Below, piece after piece: positions 46,840 through 59,041 of a DNA stretch of 64,000 nt. Source of the stretch: Siphonodentalium dalli (lineage: Eukaryota > Mollusca > Scaphopoda > Gadilida > Siphonodentaliidae). The stretch lies in contig CP136063.1 in assembly GCA_032622095.1 (NCBI GenBank), positions 61,145,897 to 61,209,896 of the forward strand. Direction: 5' to 3'. The position numbers were made by a program, and so were the translations under genes. Each line of letters opens with the position of its first letter. Position 1 is the first letter of the stretch. The notes under the pieces are model-generated. The model made no database searches. It was not told the origin of the DNA and worked only from the letters and a program-made list of their open reading frames with translations.

Positions 46840-49690
46840 ATATTAATAACACAAAATATTTTAATTATTTATACATGTACACACTGTTTTGAATGCATGT
46901 GCCCAAAACAAAGAAGTCCCGATATCAAACGCCGATCGTATTGGTCATATTGGCTTTACCGTACACGATAAAACGACACAATACGCATACACAAATTACT
47001 AGCACAACTTACAGAAGAAATAAATAAAGTAAACCTACACATCGGCGGGATATATATCAAAATTTCTCCGACCAACCGTGTAATATCAAGTAAATAACCT
47101 AAATCTAAATAGTTGGTATCCTGCATCGTCACCCTCTATTGAACTATTATCACAAGTATTAATAGGCAATGAATATTTTTCCAAACCATTATTCATGGAT
47201 TCAGATGCAGTTTCAGAATGGTCGATCTATACACAAATATCACTGAAGAAACAGAATTTTCCTTCCCTACAAATAGAAAATATAGTATATATGTGAATAG
47301 TTATAGTCTACTGGCGATGATGTGCTAGTATTTGTCAAATGTCGGATTTGTTGAAGTGCTCTTCTGAAGAAAAAACATGACTCGCCAATAGTTGTGTAAC
47401 CGCTGGCGATTCCATGAAGTCGGCGTCTAGTGGGTGTGGATCTCCAGGGTGCTTGTACCTCCGAGTTCTGACAGCCTCTGGTCAAAGAATCACCCCTTAC
47501 AACAAACATGGGGAAGGGGTCAGGTGTCCGTTTTGAATGGACTCACCGCCAATCTGCTTTTCAAAATACAGAATATAATCAGCATTTATTATGAGCGATG
47601 GTTTAATATGTGTACAATGCACCGGCTCTCAATGTTTTCTACTTTAGCCAATAGATCCGCCAAGCAAACCCAACTATATACATGTATACGCCGAATGCAA
47701 GCATTTTCAAAATTGTTCCATACTAAGCTATTGCTCGGTTATTCTTTTAAGTGTACATCCATCCGTAACTGGAACATCTGACACACCCCCAGACTTAAAA
47801 CAATCTATTACGTATTATAATTATATATTAATATGTGTATATAATCCTATACATGGCGGGACGTAGGCAAACACGAAATTCGCACATATAAACTCACCTA
47901 TCACCGACTCTTGTGTATATATGCCGAAATCTCATGAAATAATCTTTGTGTACTTCATATTACTTCCTCTAAATTCGATAAACGGACATCTCTTTTTAAT
48001 AATATGTCCAGTTTTCCGACTTGACGCATATATGGAAAACAGGCTTGTCAACTCTCCATATATAAACAATATCACACACACGGACATCCATGGTCTCATG
48101 AAGTAATCCAATCGTGCACAAATGTCCAGACAATCTACAATATGACCTCTGTATGGTGAAATCTTATGGAATAATCCAATTTTGCACAAATACCCAGACA
48201 AACGAGTGTATCGCGGATGTTAGCTGACTTGTGCATGCACATGAGACGACTGCATAATGATTAGTCACGTTCATAATTACACCCATGAATGTGCTCAATC
48301 CACTAGTATGTATGCACAAGTCTACTACATCTGTTTGTTCAGCATACATACAACAATTCTCATACCACGAAGCACAATTTGCCATCACCATTATGAAATG
48401 AAACCGACCAGCACGCAACCAGTAGATTGGACGTATAATCACGACTTTTTCAGGTCAAACTCACACGAGATAATCATTTCCATGTCAAGCGGTCAGTCCG
48501 ACTGGGTAATTATGTTAAACCAACAACGGCGTTGGTAGACCGAGGTTATGTGACGCGAATTCATGCCCATATGCGATAACATTTGGCATTCACTGAAGGG
48601 CGTATATATGCGCGCACTTTCATACAGGTATATATACTCAACCAGCATCTATGCATATATTGTCTTATTATTTGAGTGTGCATTCGTTTTGTTTATCCTG
48701 GTCATATCGTTATGGTAGCCATTGTATACATATATTATTCATCGACAGTATTTATACCCCCATAACATGATATGTATGGCACATACTTATACCATCACAC
48801 CGTCCGTCCGTCTGTCCGTTCCGTACTGGCTATGAACTGTTTAATTCCATTTGAGATATCTCAACACTTTCTGACCGTTTCATAGCAAACATAACCGCGT
48901 GTTGGTTTACATAGACTCCGATATTTATACATGCATGCGCATGCTCCACTTTTCTTAAATGTCCATCTAGATAATCATGTATATACCTTGTGTACAATGG
49001 TAAACAAACGGAATATACCTTAAATCCGCACCCATTCACCAATTGAAGCGATCACACATTACTCATGTACCGGTATATAATCGTGCTTGTGTTTATCCAA
49101 ACCGTACACATTGGCAGGTTGGGGCGGCAACACACATATCGCGGTATTAAGGATTGCCTTATAACCGACCGGTATGGTCGCCCTGATCTCTGATAACAAA
49201 AGGGAGCACACAGGGATCGTGTACCGGTATATAGAGGCATATAATGTGTGTTCATCATCAAATTGCATGTGCACATGCATTGCTATGAAGGACTGGCATG
49301 TCACCACAAATTCAGACTCGTCTTCTCCAATGGGTAGCATCTATAATTTTCGAAACGCCGTTTCTCAGATATTTCAAATCACGCTGCTCACCTCTTGTGA
49401 AAACATAATCGTGCGTATCAAAAACTACATTTAGTTATCTGGGAACACACACGTATATGTATGTAGGTATGTGTTTGTGCATGCGTATGTGCATATATAG
49501 GTCTGTGTGTGTTTATGTAATTATATGTAAGTGTAGTGGTGTGTCTTCCTGTTAGTCTTATGAATCGATCGCACTTAAATCTAACTGTGTGTCCACATAA
49601 TTGCAGCGCTAAGACTCTGGTCACTAGCATGAATGATTCAAACTGCCCAGGCACCGTAGTTAAAAATAGTTAATTATGTATTATATAATA
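46840..49690. other. Gene-free DNA upstream of the LINE
   Basis: No supported gene. A short direct repeat lies at 48095-48200 (TAATCCAATCGTGCACAAAT and TAATCCAATTTTGCACAAAT, each followed by CCAGACAA). A CGTCCGTCCGTCTGTCCG block lies at about 48798-48818, and TG/TA-rich DNA near 49445-49520. An 80-aa minus-strand frame (47267-47509) looks compositionally coding-like but has no domain I can name. Confidence 0.4.
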
Positions 49691-49699
49691 ATTATATTA

Positions 49700-50319
49700 T
49701 TATTATGCTTATATTTATAATTGTATCCCTTGCTGAGTTTTGTAAATAATTTGTAGCATATGTATATGATACGCTCTCTCAATTATGCAGGCAATCCTAT
49801 TGCATTCTATAATTCCACACACCCATCTACTCCTGACTTACCTCGTCGATCCACGTTCCCCTTAAAACCGTTCACGACATGAATATCTCTATCCCTCACT
49901 TTAGAAACATAACTCCTATAGTCATTTCGGCTGCATATACATTTTCGTGATGAAGAGCTCCGAGCTCAAAACACACCCTAAGATTATCAAACTTAAGATG
50001 AACCCCTGTTTGGTCGACTCAAAAAACCCATCGGCCTGCACAACCACGATTGGTATACATTCTATTGCCACTCACTATTGCTATCTCATACTCTCATTCA
50101 CTATACTCAACTGCCCTTCTGTTCTACTCTGTTCTCTTTCTCCTACCTACTCACACCTACCTGGCAAACAGACTGGGTTGAAAACAAATTTAAAACACAC
50201 AACTGATATGTATACATTTACAAGTATTACCAGAGTATGCTCTATTAATATGTTTGTTACTTTGCACCGAGGATGCCCAAAACAGAACTGCTCTCAGGAT
50301 TTTGATATGACTTTTGATA
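49700..50319 (+). other. Probable 5' UTR/promoter region of the LINE
   Basis: The 5' end of the element cannot be fixed without other copies. A 126-aa plus-strand frame (49947-50327) overlaps the start of the LINE protein in another frame. It has no RNA-binding, PHD or esterase signature and begins with repetitive Lys/Ser residues, so I do not call it ORF1. Confidence 0.35.
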
Positions 50320-53300
50320 ATGGGTGACATAATGTTACATAGGGCAAGAATCGGTGCATTTCACAATCTTGCTGTCAGGCTGTCCGGGAGGGGGCGTCTC
50401 TGTGTGAAACAATCAAAAACATGCTTGTTTTATATCATGTTACGCTTACGTGGACTGGATCTTATAACTGCCTTAACATTGACACTGTTGGTTTTCATTT
50501 TCTTCCCGATGGAACAATTCTGCGCTCTCAAACATATCTTGGCAGGCAAGAAACTATCTAATTCTCCAAATTCCGATGATAAAAAGACGAAGTTAAACAC
50601 TAAATTTGCGATGTCACGCACAACTGTATTCCTCTTCACATGCGTGACATTTCTAACAGTATTAGCGGTATCTTTAGCAAAGGCTCTTTTGATCCTGGCA
50701 GGAGACGTGGAGACTAACCCAGGCCCCTCAACCGAACAACACAATCACTCGGTACTTGTACTGAATACACAGAGTATCAGAAATAAAGTAGATATACTTA
50801 CAGCCGAAACATCAAGTGGGGAATACGACATATGTCTATTAACCGAATCATGGCTCGATCATTCTATCCCGGATTCAGAAATCCATCTTCCTGGCTACCA
50901 TGATCCTGCCCGCAAAGACAGGATAGATGGCAGAACAGGAGGGGGTGTGTGTATTTACGTTCGTGACACTATACCATTCAAAATATGCGATGAACTTGAC
51001 AGTGACGAAGTAGAAAATATCTGGATAGAGGTTACAATCAACACAAAACGTTGTCTTGTAGGATGTTTTTATCGCCCTCCCAACTCCCCCGCAAGCCTGT
51101 GGACAAAAATTAATGATAACATTTCTCTTGCGCGCGATAGCGACCTGGATGTCATAATAGGTGGAGATTTCAATGAAAACTATGTACGCAACGGTAATGG
51201 TAAAATAAACGGCATATGTAGCGAACGAGGTCTGACCCAACTGGTCACTGATAAAACGCATTTTACTGAAAATTCCTCATCCATTCTCGACTTGCTCATG
51301 ACTAGCAACCCTGACCTTGTTGATTCCCCTTGTGTTCTTGGCAACATATTCGACAACACAATTAGGTATCACTGTCCGGTCGTTGCTCAGATAAAACTTT
51401 TGAAAAATAAATCGGCTACAACTCTCACTAGACGTATCTGGAATTATAATCTGGCTGACTTCGATACCATGAACGAAGACTTCTTGAGCTGGAACTATGA
51501 TGATAATATACCATTTGAACTTTCAGCTCATGCAGATAACTTGACTGCAAAAATTCAAAAGGTATGCAGTGACAATATCCCCAATAAGATAGTTCTTATC
51601 CGGAAAGGTAGTCCCCAATGGCTTACGTGTAATGTACGGAAACTGATGAGGCAACGAAATCGATTACATAAGATAGCTAAAAGGAAAAACACACCACAAA
51701 CATGGGCAAACTTCAGATCTAAACGTAATGAAACTACATCGGCTATTAGAAAAAGCAAACGTGATTATGACACCAAGAATGAGAACACATTGAATAGCCC
51801 ATCACATGACCAGTCTTCCTGGTGGAAAACCCTCCAAAAAATAGTATTTGCTACCAGTGATAGATCAATACCCCCCTTGAACACCAACGGCGACTTCCTG
51901 ATCTCACCAACTGAAAAAGCAAATGCTTTCAATTCGTATTTTTGTAAAATTTCATCAGTTGATGACATCGGGAAACGCCTACCAGTCCTTGAACCGGATA
52001 ACTCCATATCCACATTAAGCGATATAAAAATCACAGCCCCTGACATTTACAAAGCGTTAAAAAGTCTTAAAATATCTAAGTCAAGTGGGCCCGACGGAAT
52101 AAGTCCGAGAGTTTTGAAAAGTTGTGCCTCCTCGCTTTGTGAACCTCTTGAATTCTATTTTAGAACATTTACCGAAAACAATTACTACCCACACCAGTGG
52201 AAGCGTTCACATGTTACACCTATATTTAAGAGTGGTGATCCCGGTCTTATATCAAATTACCGACCAATTTCTCTACTAAGCTGCGTCTCAAAGGTCTATG
52301 AAAAATGTATTTATAAATATATATGGGAATTTCTTGATGAAAACAAACTCCTATCATTTTATCAAGCTGGTTTCATGCGCAACGATTCAACAGTTTTTCA
52401 ACTTACCGAAATATATGACAATATATGTCGATCATTAGACGACGGAAAAGAGGTCCGGTGTATATTCTGTGACATAAGTAAAGCATTCGATAAAGTCTGG
52501 CACCGTGGCCTCTTGAACAAACTGACAAAAATTGGTATAAGAGGAAACTTGTATAACTTGATGAAATCGTATCTAGAATGTAGACAACAACAGGTTGTCA
52601 TAGACGGCACACGTTCGGAACTACAAGATGTAACAGCAGGTGTGCCGCAAGGCTCGGTATTAGGCCCACTTCTGTTTTTAATTTATATTAATGATATAAC
52701 CGAAAATATACGGTGCAACATTCGTCTATTTGCTGATGACACTTCTCTATTTCTTACTATTGAAGACCCCACCATGGCCGCAAAACTAATCAACGATGAC
52801 CTCGAAACTCTCATGTGTTGGGCATCAGAATGGCTTGTAAAATTCAATCCCCTGAAAACGGAATCTCTCTTAATCTCCAGGAAAGAAACACCAGTATATC
52901 ATCCACATTTGACAATGGGAACCGCGACAATTGTTGAGTTTGACAGCCATAAACATCTGGGACTTACTTTCGACAACATGGGCTCTTGGGGTATCCACAT
53001 CAGATCCATGCTTGACAAAGCATGGAGTCGAGTAAATCTAGTACGTAAACATAGATACAAGCTAAGCAGAGTAACGCTTGAAAAAATACATTATACATTT
53101 ATCCGACCAATACTGGAATATGCCTCCCCTGTTTGGGATAACTGCCCTGATTATCTTAGTGATGACATTGAAAAGGTTCAGTATGAAATGGCCCGAATAG
53201 TAACAGGTGCAACCATCAGTACGAGTAACGCGTGCCTTTTGTCAGAGACTGGCTGGGAACTCCTCTCTTCACGCCGTAGAAAACACAAGCTATGCCAATT

Positions 53301-53883
53301 TTTTAAAATGATACGAGGAACTGCTCCATCAATTTTAAGAAATTATGTACGACCAATTCAGGCAAATAATTCCAGATATAACTTAAGATTTGAACATATA
53401 AGACTACCCTCGAATATTAATTATGACTATTATATGGATTCTTTCTTACCATCTGCAATTACCGAATGGAACAAACTGTCAGAAACTACAAAGAGCAGCA
53501 GTACAATCGAAGACTTCAAAAAGGAACTGAACAGTGACAATATACGTCCACCTGCCTATTTTTATCATAGTAAATGTCGTAAATCTCATATCCTCCATAC
53601 CCGGTTAAGATTGAACTGCAGCCACCTAAGTGGTGACCTGACAGATAACCATGTAAAAATTTCCCCCTTCTGTCTATGTGGGGAATTTGAGACAACTTAC
53701 CACTATCTCTTTGAATGTACATTTTATCAAGAGCCCAGAAGAGAACTATATGACTCCCTACCAAATGTTGCCTTATCTGAGAATACACTAATGCGGGGGT
53801 CAAGAGAGCTTAGTCTTCGCGAAAACAAACAAATATTTAATGCAGTACAGACATATATTATGAGAACAAAAAGATTTCCATGA
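50320..53883 (+). CDS. LINE (non-LTR retrotransposon) protein: 2A-like leader, APE endonuclease, reverse transcriptase
   Basis: Intact 1187-aa frame counted from the ATG at 50320; Met98 (50611) is an equally plausible start. Order: hydrophobic segments at about 46-64 and 101-126; 2A-like motif GDVETNPGP at 128-136, where ribosomes would skip between Gly135 and Pro136; APE-type endonuclease about 145-360 (LNTQS, Glu176 in LLTESW, GDFN with Asp283 and Asn285, His351 in HCPV); reverse transcriptase about 555-860 (SSGPDGISP, NYRPISLL, Asp718 in FCDISKAFD, GVPQGSVLGP, FADD with Asp806-Asp807, HKHLGL); C-terminal knuckle Cys1118-x-Cys1120-x7-His1128-x4-Cys1133. The enzyme would nick target DNA and copy its own RNA there. 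All core catalytic motifs are present; the endonuclease SDH motif reads RYH. It looks CR1/jockey-like. No separate ORF1 is seen. Confidence 0.93.
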   Translation: MGDIMLHRARIGAFHNLAVRLSGRGRLCVKQSKTCLFYIMLRLRGLDLITALTLTLLVFIFFPMEQFCALKHILAGKKLSNSPNSDDKKTKLNTKFAMSRTTVFLFTCVTFLTVLAVSLAKALLILAGDVETNPGPSTEQHNHSVLVLNTQSIRNKVDILTAETSSGEYDICLLTESWLDHSIPDSEIHLPGYHDPARKDRIDGRTGGGVCIYVRDTIPFKICDELDSDEVENIWIEVTINTKRCLVGCFYRPPNSPASLWTKINDNISLARDSDLDVIIGGDFNENYVRNGNGKINGICSERGLTQLVTDKTHFTENSSSILDLLMTSNPDLVDSPCVLGNIFDNTIRYHCPVVAQIKLLKNKSATTLTRRIWNYNLADFDTMNEDFLSWNYDDNIPFELSAHADNLTAKIQKVCSDNIPNKIVLIRKGSPQWLTCNVRKLMRQRNRLHKIAKRKNTPQTWANFRSKRNETTSAIRKSKRDYDTKNENTLNSPSHDQSSWWKTLQKIVFATSDRSIPPLNTNGDFLISPTEKANAFNSYFCKISSVDDIGKRLPVLEPDNSISTLSDIKITAPDIYKALKSLKISKSSGPDGISPRVLKSCASSLCEPLEFYFRTFTENNYYPHQWKRSHVTPIFKSGDPGLISNYRPISLLSCVSKVYEKCIYKYIWEFLDENKLLSFYQAGFMRNDSTVFQLTEIYDNICRSLDDGKEVRCIFCDISKAFDKVWHRGLLNKLTKIGIRGNLYNLMKSYLECRQQQVVIDGTRSELQDVTAGVPQGSVLGPLLFLIYINDITENIRCNIRLFADDTSLFLTIEDPTMAAKLINDDLETLMCWASEWLVKFNPLKTESLLISRKETPVYHPHLTMGTATIVEFDSHKHLGLTFDNMGSWGIHIRSMLDKAWSRVNLVRKHRYKLSRVTLEKIHYTFIRPILEYASPVWDNCPDYLSDDIEKVQYEMARIVTGATISTSNACLLSETGWELLSSRRRKHKLCQFFKMIRGTAPSILRNYVRPIQANNSRYNLRFEHIRLPSNINYDYYMDSFLPSAITEWNKLSETTKSSSTIEDFKKELNSDNIRPPAYFYHSKCRKSHILHTRLRLNCSHLSGDLTDNHVKISPFCLCGEFETTYHYLFECTFYQEPRRELYDSLPNVALSENTLMRGSRELSLRENKQIFNAVQTYIMRTKRFP
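50701..50727 (+). other. 2A-like ribosome-skipping motif
   Basis: Encodes GDVETNPGP, fitting the D-(V/I)-E-x-N-P-G-P consensus. It is preceded by the hydrophobic run KALLILA. 2A-like motifs are known in APE-type non-LTR retrotransposons, for example in sea urchin. Skipping would release the N-terminal leader and leave the endonuclease/reverse transcriptase starting at Pro136. Confidence 0.85.
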
Positions 53884-54516
53884 TCTGTATGGGTAACAAA
53901 TTGCTTTGGATTCCGGCGCGTTATGCGGCAGCACGATGTTCTCCATTATGTATGTAGTACTAAATGTCTTCCGATAACGATTATTTTGTAAGTTACTTTA
54001 CTTGTCACTATCCTGTATATACGTGAAATGATTCTACATGAAGAATGCAGCGATATTCACAGTGAACCCCATTGAAATAGGAATTGGCCATTGCGATTGA
54101 CCCCCTCCCATGGAGCCTGACGCATGCATATTACTACGAGCATAATTTTCATCACGCAGCAACTAAATTATTGAAAACTCTGTCCCCTCTACTTTCTCAC
54201 TCTCCCTCTCATTCTCTCTTCTCTCTCTCTCTCTCTGCCTCCTGCTATCCCTAACACTATCTTCCCGCTGTGTCCATCCCAACTTAAACTTAGTTACTTC
54301 TCCTTTAAAAAATATTATTTCTATTATTTCCCGTCTGATCGATACCCCTCCCTCACTTATTGGGGAAGGGGCATGTCGCCAAAGAGGAGAAGACTTCATA
54401 TAAGCCCTCGGGCTTGTTGTCTGATCCTCATTTCCATACATTATCTCTTATATGTTGTATATTTATGTCATTTGTGTATTATGTGTATTATGTTTGGATT
54501 TGGAAATAAAAATATG
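53884..54516 (+). other. LINE 3' UTR with CT run, hairpin and AATAAA
   Basis: After the stop codon there is a pyrimidine-rich stretch with (CT)8 at 54221-54236. Then follow a short perfect hairpin AAGCCC-TC-GGGCTT (54402-54415) and AATAAA at 54505-54510 in a GGAAATAAAAATATG context. This order (hairpin, T-rich stretch, AATAAA) looks like a LINE 3' terminus. The exact end and target duplication cannot be set by eye. Confidence 0.55.
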
Positions 54517-54952
54517 TTTACACTAAACATGGATCTGATAGTCTGGTCGTCGAGACTCGATTTTGAGGTGAACTTAGAACAAATTGGTGACACAATGCTT
54601 TTGTTGTCATTTTGTCGGGCAGAATATGGGGAACAATATATCAAAAATCCGCTGAAATCCGTTTTGGGGAAAAAAATTCTACTGTTCTTTGAAATAGGGT
54701 CCTATTTCTGGCTTTTTTTGTGTCAATTTTATAGTTCCTTATTAGTCCAATCAAACTGATGGAACGAAACGCTCAACCGCGAACAAATTTCTATGCAAAG
54801 ATTTTTGGTGTTTTTGAGTAAGACTATACTTATATAATACCATAAACCAAATTCCCTATGAATTCCAGGATGGGAAAGTCGTCATTTTTGGGTCAAAAGA
54901 CAGGAATATGTAAAAGAAATGGTGAAAATTTACAAACAATATATAAGTTTAA

Positions 54953-55544
54953 AGGGGTACTGTACCCAAGATGTTGTTGTTGGTTTCTATAATCCCCGAG
55001 TCGGAGAATAATGTAACAACTTTTCAATTTTTTGAAAGTTTGTTGAGTACGAAGTATTGTTACGGATGGCAAATTTACCGGAATGCAAAAATACAAATTG
55101 TCGTTGTCGAGTAATTTTTGTAAAGTTTTCAACCAAATGAATCAAATAAACATTATATTATATGGTTAGTAGTCCCATATACTCATTTAAGTTAGTGTAC
55201 CGTCACTAGTCAATGAATGGCTTGGGTTTTCTCCCCGTATAAGCATAATGTTTCAAACGATCGTGTGTGCAATTGTTTTCCTAATCCGGTATCCCTCAAT
55301 TATAATTTGATTACGTTTTGTACACGGAAATTCGAATTTTAAGAGACGCCATTTTATGGCTGGAGCCATAAAATCAATTTATATTAAATTATTAACTTTT
55401 AAATTATTAAATTTTAAGATAGCCTATTAACCTGAGCGTTTACAGAATACATCTTCGACTCAAATTACTTATATTTCTATATAGTATCGATAATAGATCG
55501 TTGTTATCACCGGGAATTTATTGAAAATGGCGTACAGTACCCCT
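54953..55544. mobile_element. piggyBac-like MITE with TTAA duplication
   Basis: Ends AGGGGTACTGTAC...GTACAGTACCCCT are flanked on both sides by TTAA (54949-54952 and 55545-55548). TTAA duplication is the hallmark of piggyBac-type transposition. The 592-bp body has no transposase frame. An unrelated minus-strand frame (54893-55132) crosses the left end. Confidence 0.85.
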
Positions 55545-55548
55545 TTAA

Positions 55549-58270
55549 CAGATGGAATGATACTGTTAAGTATCTTTAGCTTTATCTAGCTTTCATCTGT
55601 GAAAACTGCAAATAGTTGGAGATTAGGTTTGTTATCACTCAGACTTCAGTAGTTCAATCAAATTCGAGTGGTATTACACAATACAGTACAGGAACAATGG
55701 CAATTTGATAAAATCAACCTGGTTATCAGGTGGGATCTCATAACACCAAATGAATAATTAGCATTGTTTCTGCACTATATTATGTATGTGTTTCTCACTT
55801 GAATTTTATAAAATAGCCCATTATATGTATTAGTGATAACGGTAAGTCTCATTTCAAGCAGAATAATCATAATCCATTGACCAAAAAGATATCTGACAAT
55901 AATGTATAAGCATTTCTAGACCTTCGCGATATTAACGTTCAGCTCAGATGGACACCATAGTGTGATGTCTCTTGGTGTGGTCAGTTAGGCTCGTGGTATA
56001 AAGTGTTTAAGGATTTTCTAAACGTGACAACGATGGCTGAATGAGTTTTTATACCCCTCAATGCCAGCCGTTGCAACAAGACTATGTTTCCAATTTACAT
56101 GAAATTTCACAAGGATATAGGAATATGACTGAACAATTTTTTGGCATCACATCCATATTTTTAAAAGATATATTTGATTGAGAAAATTAACTGGAAAGTG
56201 AGCAAAATTATGCCAATCACCAGAAGTCAAAACTAACAAAACAAACAGTTATAATTATTGTGCCATCTTATATATTAGGATTCTATGATGAGGAGAGTGA
56301 CCGTCATTTTATAAAATAACTCACTATTTTAGCTACAATCCAATAAGTTGAAGGCACCCTCCATCGGTTGAACACGAATTGTGACGAATATGTGGCCAAT
56401 TGCTTTTTTTGGGACTATTGTTTGTTATGGGAAGCCAAGTTGACAATGATGTGAGCTGGATCAAAGGATTTATACGGCTGTCTATTTTGCCCCTATTTCA
56501 ACAATACATCATGCACAATTGATACTGTATAACATATTTAAAAATTACACTGTACGCTGCTGTACGCTATATTTCCAACATTCCCCACGATATCAGATGC
56601 ATCATATTTTGTGATATTGGTGCATTTTGACACAAATAGCCTGTCATACATTCATACTTCAGAGATTTTCTAACAGAAATTACCAAAGAGCCAAGACAGT
56701 TGAAAAACATCACTAAGAAGCTAGCATATATTGTAATTTGAAATCATTATAGTTGAATTACCCCTAATATTGTTTTAAAAAATATTTTGAACACATTTAG
56801 TCATCCATTAAAACGAAACCAAAACGAGATTTCGACATGTTTTTGTTTTTCTGAGACAGCTGATCAAACAATACAATAGCCCTACAAATTAACTTGGATG
56901 ACCGATTGCGCAGTTATCTATACCTGCATGAATTACATATGTTGTGGATTGTGTCCGCTGTGTATGATGCGTGTAACCTTGTTGTGATTGCTTTTAATAA
57001 GAATAATTTGCACCTGCAAAGAGGGAAACGCGTGCAACACTAAAAATAGATTTGGGAAAGACCGGGAATCCGTACCCTCTAACAAAATAATACTTGGTAT
57101 AGATATACACATTTGATAAATTCTGTTTATAAATGAATACCGTGTTTTAGGTTGACAATCTAATGCATATTCAGATGTGTTTCCATGTTTAAAAACTAAT
57201 AAAATTATTAAAAGAGTGAATTATTTCATACTTGTGATAAATTTCGGTCGGAGGGTATCCGAGTTTTTAGTCACGTGATGTTTACAATCCATTTTGTCAA
57301 AGTTTGCCTTCAAATATCTTTTGGTCATAAAGTACTTAAATATGCTAATTAGTGGTGACAATATATTGTCAGATTTTATTAACTGTTAACTACAAATTGA
57401 AGCTCCCTATTTTTCGAGTGTTGTTGTGGATTTCGCATATCGAGCGGATACGACCACATTTTACACGGTGAATTTCTGACACAAGAAACATAATAAAAAA
57501 GCTAGGTCCCTCTCAATATATTGGAATATCTGAGCATCTATCGGTAAATTATTATAGTGAAAACATGCAGTAATTTTACAGACATGAGTACTGTAAGAAA
57601 GTGTAAAATTGAAAACAACAATTGTTTCATATTTTTGTATATAGATTCCTGTAAGATGGGACAACATTTTACATTTCAAAATGATGTATGTTTATGATTA
57701 TAATATTGTATTGGTTCATTGTGGCCATTTCGCAAACCTTATATTGAATTTGAGATCATTATTTGATAAATTTCGGCCATATGGGAAGAAATGTCAACTC
57801 TGTCACGTTTAGGATACCCTTAATATATACCTTTATAGTCCTCCATGATATGAAGAGTACATTACACATACACAAAATGACCATTTACAAAAAGGTGGTC
57901 GTTAATTTATATGCACGAATTTTAACATAAAAGATTGAAATATAGAAACAAAGAAGATAAAATCAAATCGTACACACATGTCCAGTCATAGTCAGATAAC
58001 ATATACATACCTATACCACCCATCAATCTGTACAAGGCCACGCACGCAATTAAATTAATTTAGGAACTAGGACAAAAACTCGCAGAGATTACCTCACAAA
58101 CAGGCCAGAAAGTGTACAAACGTATGTGGTACATGTATACACATGGAATCACATACATCTACACAGTTATTCCAATTACCAGTCACACTCTAACACACGC
58201 GAGCCATCGAATTTCTACATGAATACACCACACTCACATCGTCTAAAAATACGAGAAAAAATAATGCATA
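55549..58270. other. Unrecognised AT-rich DNA
   Basis: No gene, array or clear element over 2.7 kb. Short frames (for example 57461-57679) have no signature. Confidence 0.4.
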
Positions 58271-59039
58271 CCTTACTCGTATTTAAATTCGTGCAGTAAT
58301 ATTTTCGCTCAGTTTTGAATTCGCGCACCTTAATGCGCGAATTCAAAACTGCCAAAAATATTTTCGTAAAATGGTTGGCTTTGACGACAGTTTCAGATCT
58401 TAATCGTTAATGAAGATATGTGCATACTAAACAGCATCATTGGTGGCTTTACACCGTGATTATTTAACATAGCTGCATCATCAATGTCTTGTGTAGACGG
58501 GTGTTTATACCCTTTAAATAATTATTCTGATACTGAAATAGTTATAAACATAATTGAAATTAAATCGAAAGACGTAAAACAACCGCGCATGGCAAACTTA
58601 CATCAGAAAATAAACTTGGTGACATAACTAACTCAGGCTGTTTGGTCACGGTGTAGTGCCAGCGTTGTAAATGGGAGGAGGGGGGTGTTTCATGCATCTT
58701 CAGTCTGCAATATGTATTTCTTACAAGAGTTTCAACATTCAATGATGTTGCCATGATTTTTTGCCATATAATTATGTCATTAAACATATTAGTAATGGTT
58801 TTGATGTTGGTTGCCCGCATGTAAATTCTAATCATAGTAGGCTAGTAGCCTAATATTTGGTCCAACCTTCTGTAATGTGTATACATGTATTACGTAACTC
58901 GTCAATATAATAATAGCCTTATTTTATCCCGGTGGTTTGGTATAAACTCAGGTGTCGTACTATTTTTCGCTCAGTTTTAAATTCGCGCACCGACGGTTGC
59001 GCGAAAAATAGTACTGCGCGAATTTAAATACGAGTAAGG
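58271..59039. mobile_element. MITE with CCTTACTCGTATTTAAATTC ends
   Basis: The left end CCTTACTCGTATTTAAATTC is mirrored by GAATTTAAATACGAGTAAGG at the right, with TA flanks (58269-58270 and 59040-59041). Just inside the left end, CAGTTTTGAATTCGCGCA and its inverse form an 18-bp stem with a 6-base loop (58310-58351). The right end has a similar CGCGCAC/GTTGCGCG block. The middle (about 550 bp) carries a 91-aa minus frame of no known family. Confidence 0.7.
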
Positions 59040-59041
59040 TA

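Noticed and set aside
47267-47509. 80-aa minus-strand frame as an exon
   Set aside because: Composition is plausible but there is no domain, splice pair or second copy to support it.
49947-50327. 126-aa frame as the LINE ORF1
   Set aside because: No ORF1 signature, overlap with the main frame, and no conservation data; it may be 5' UTR.
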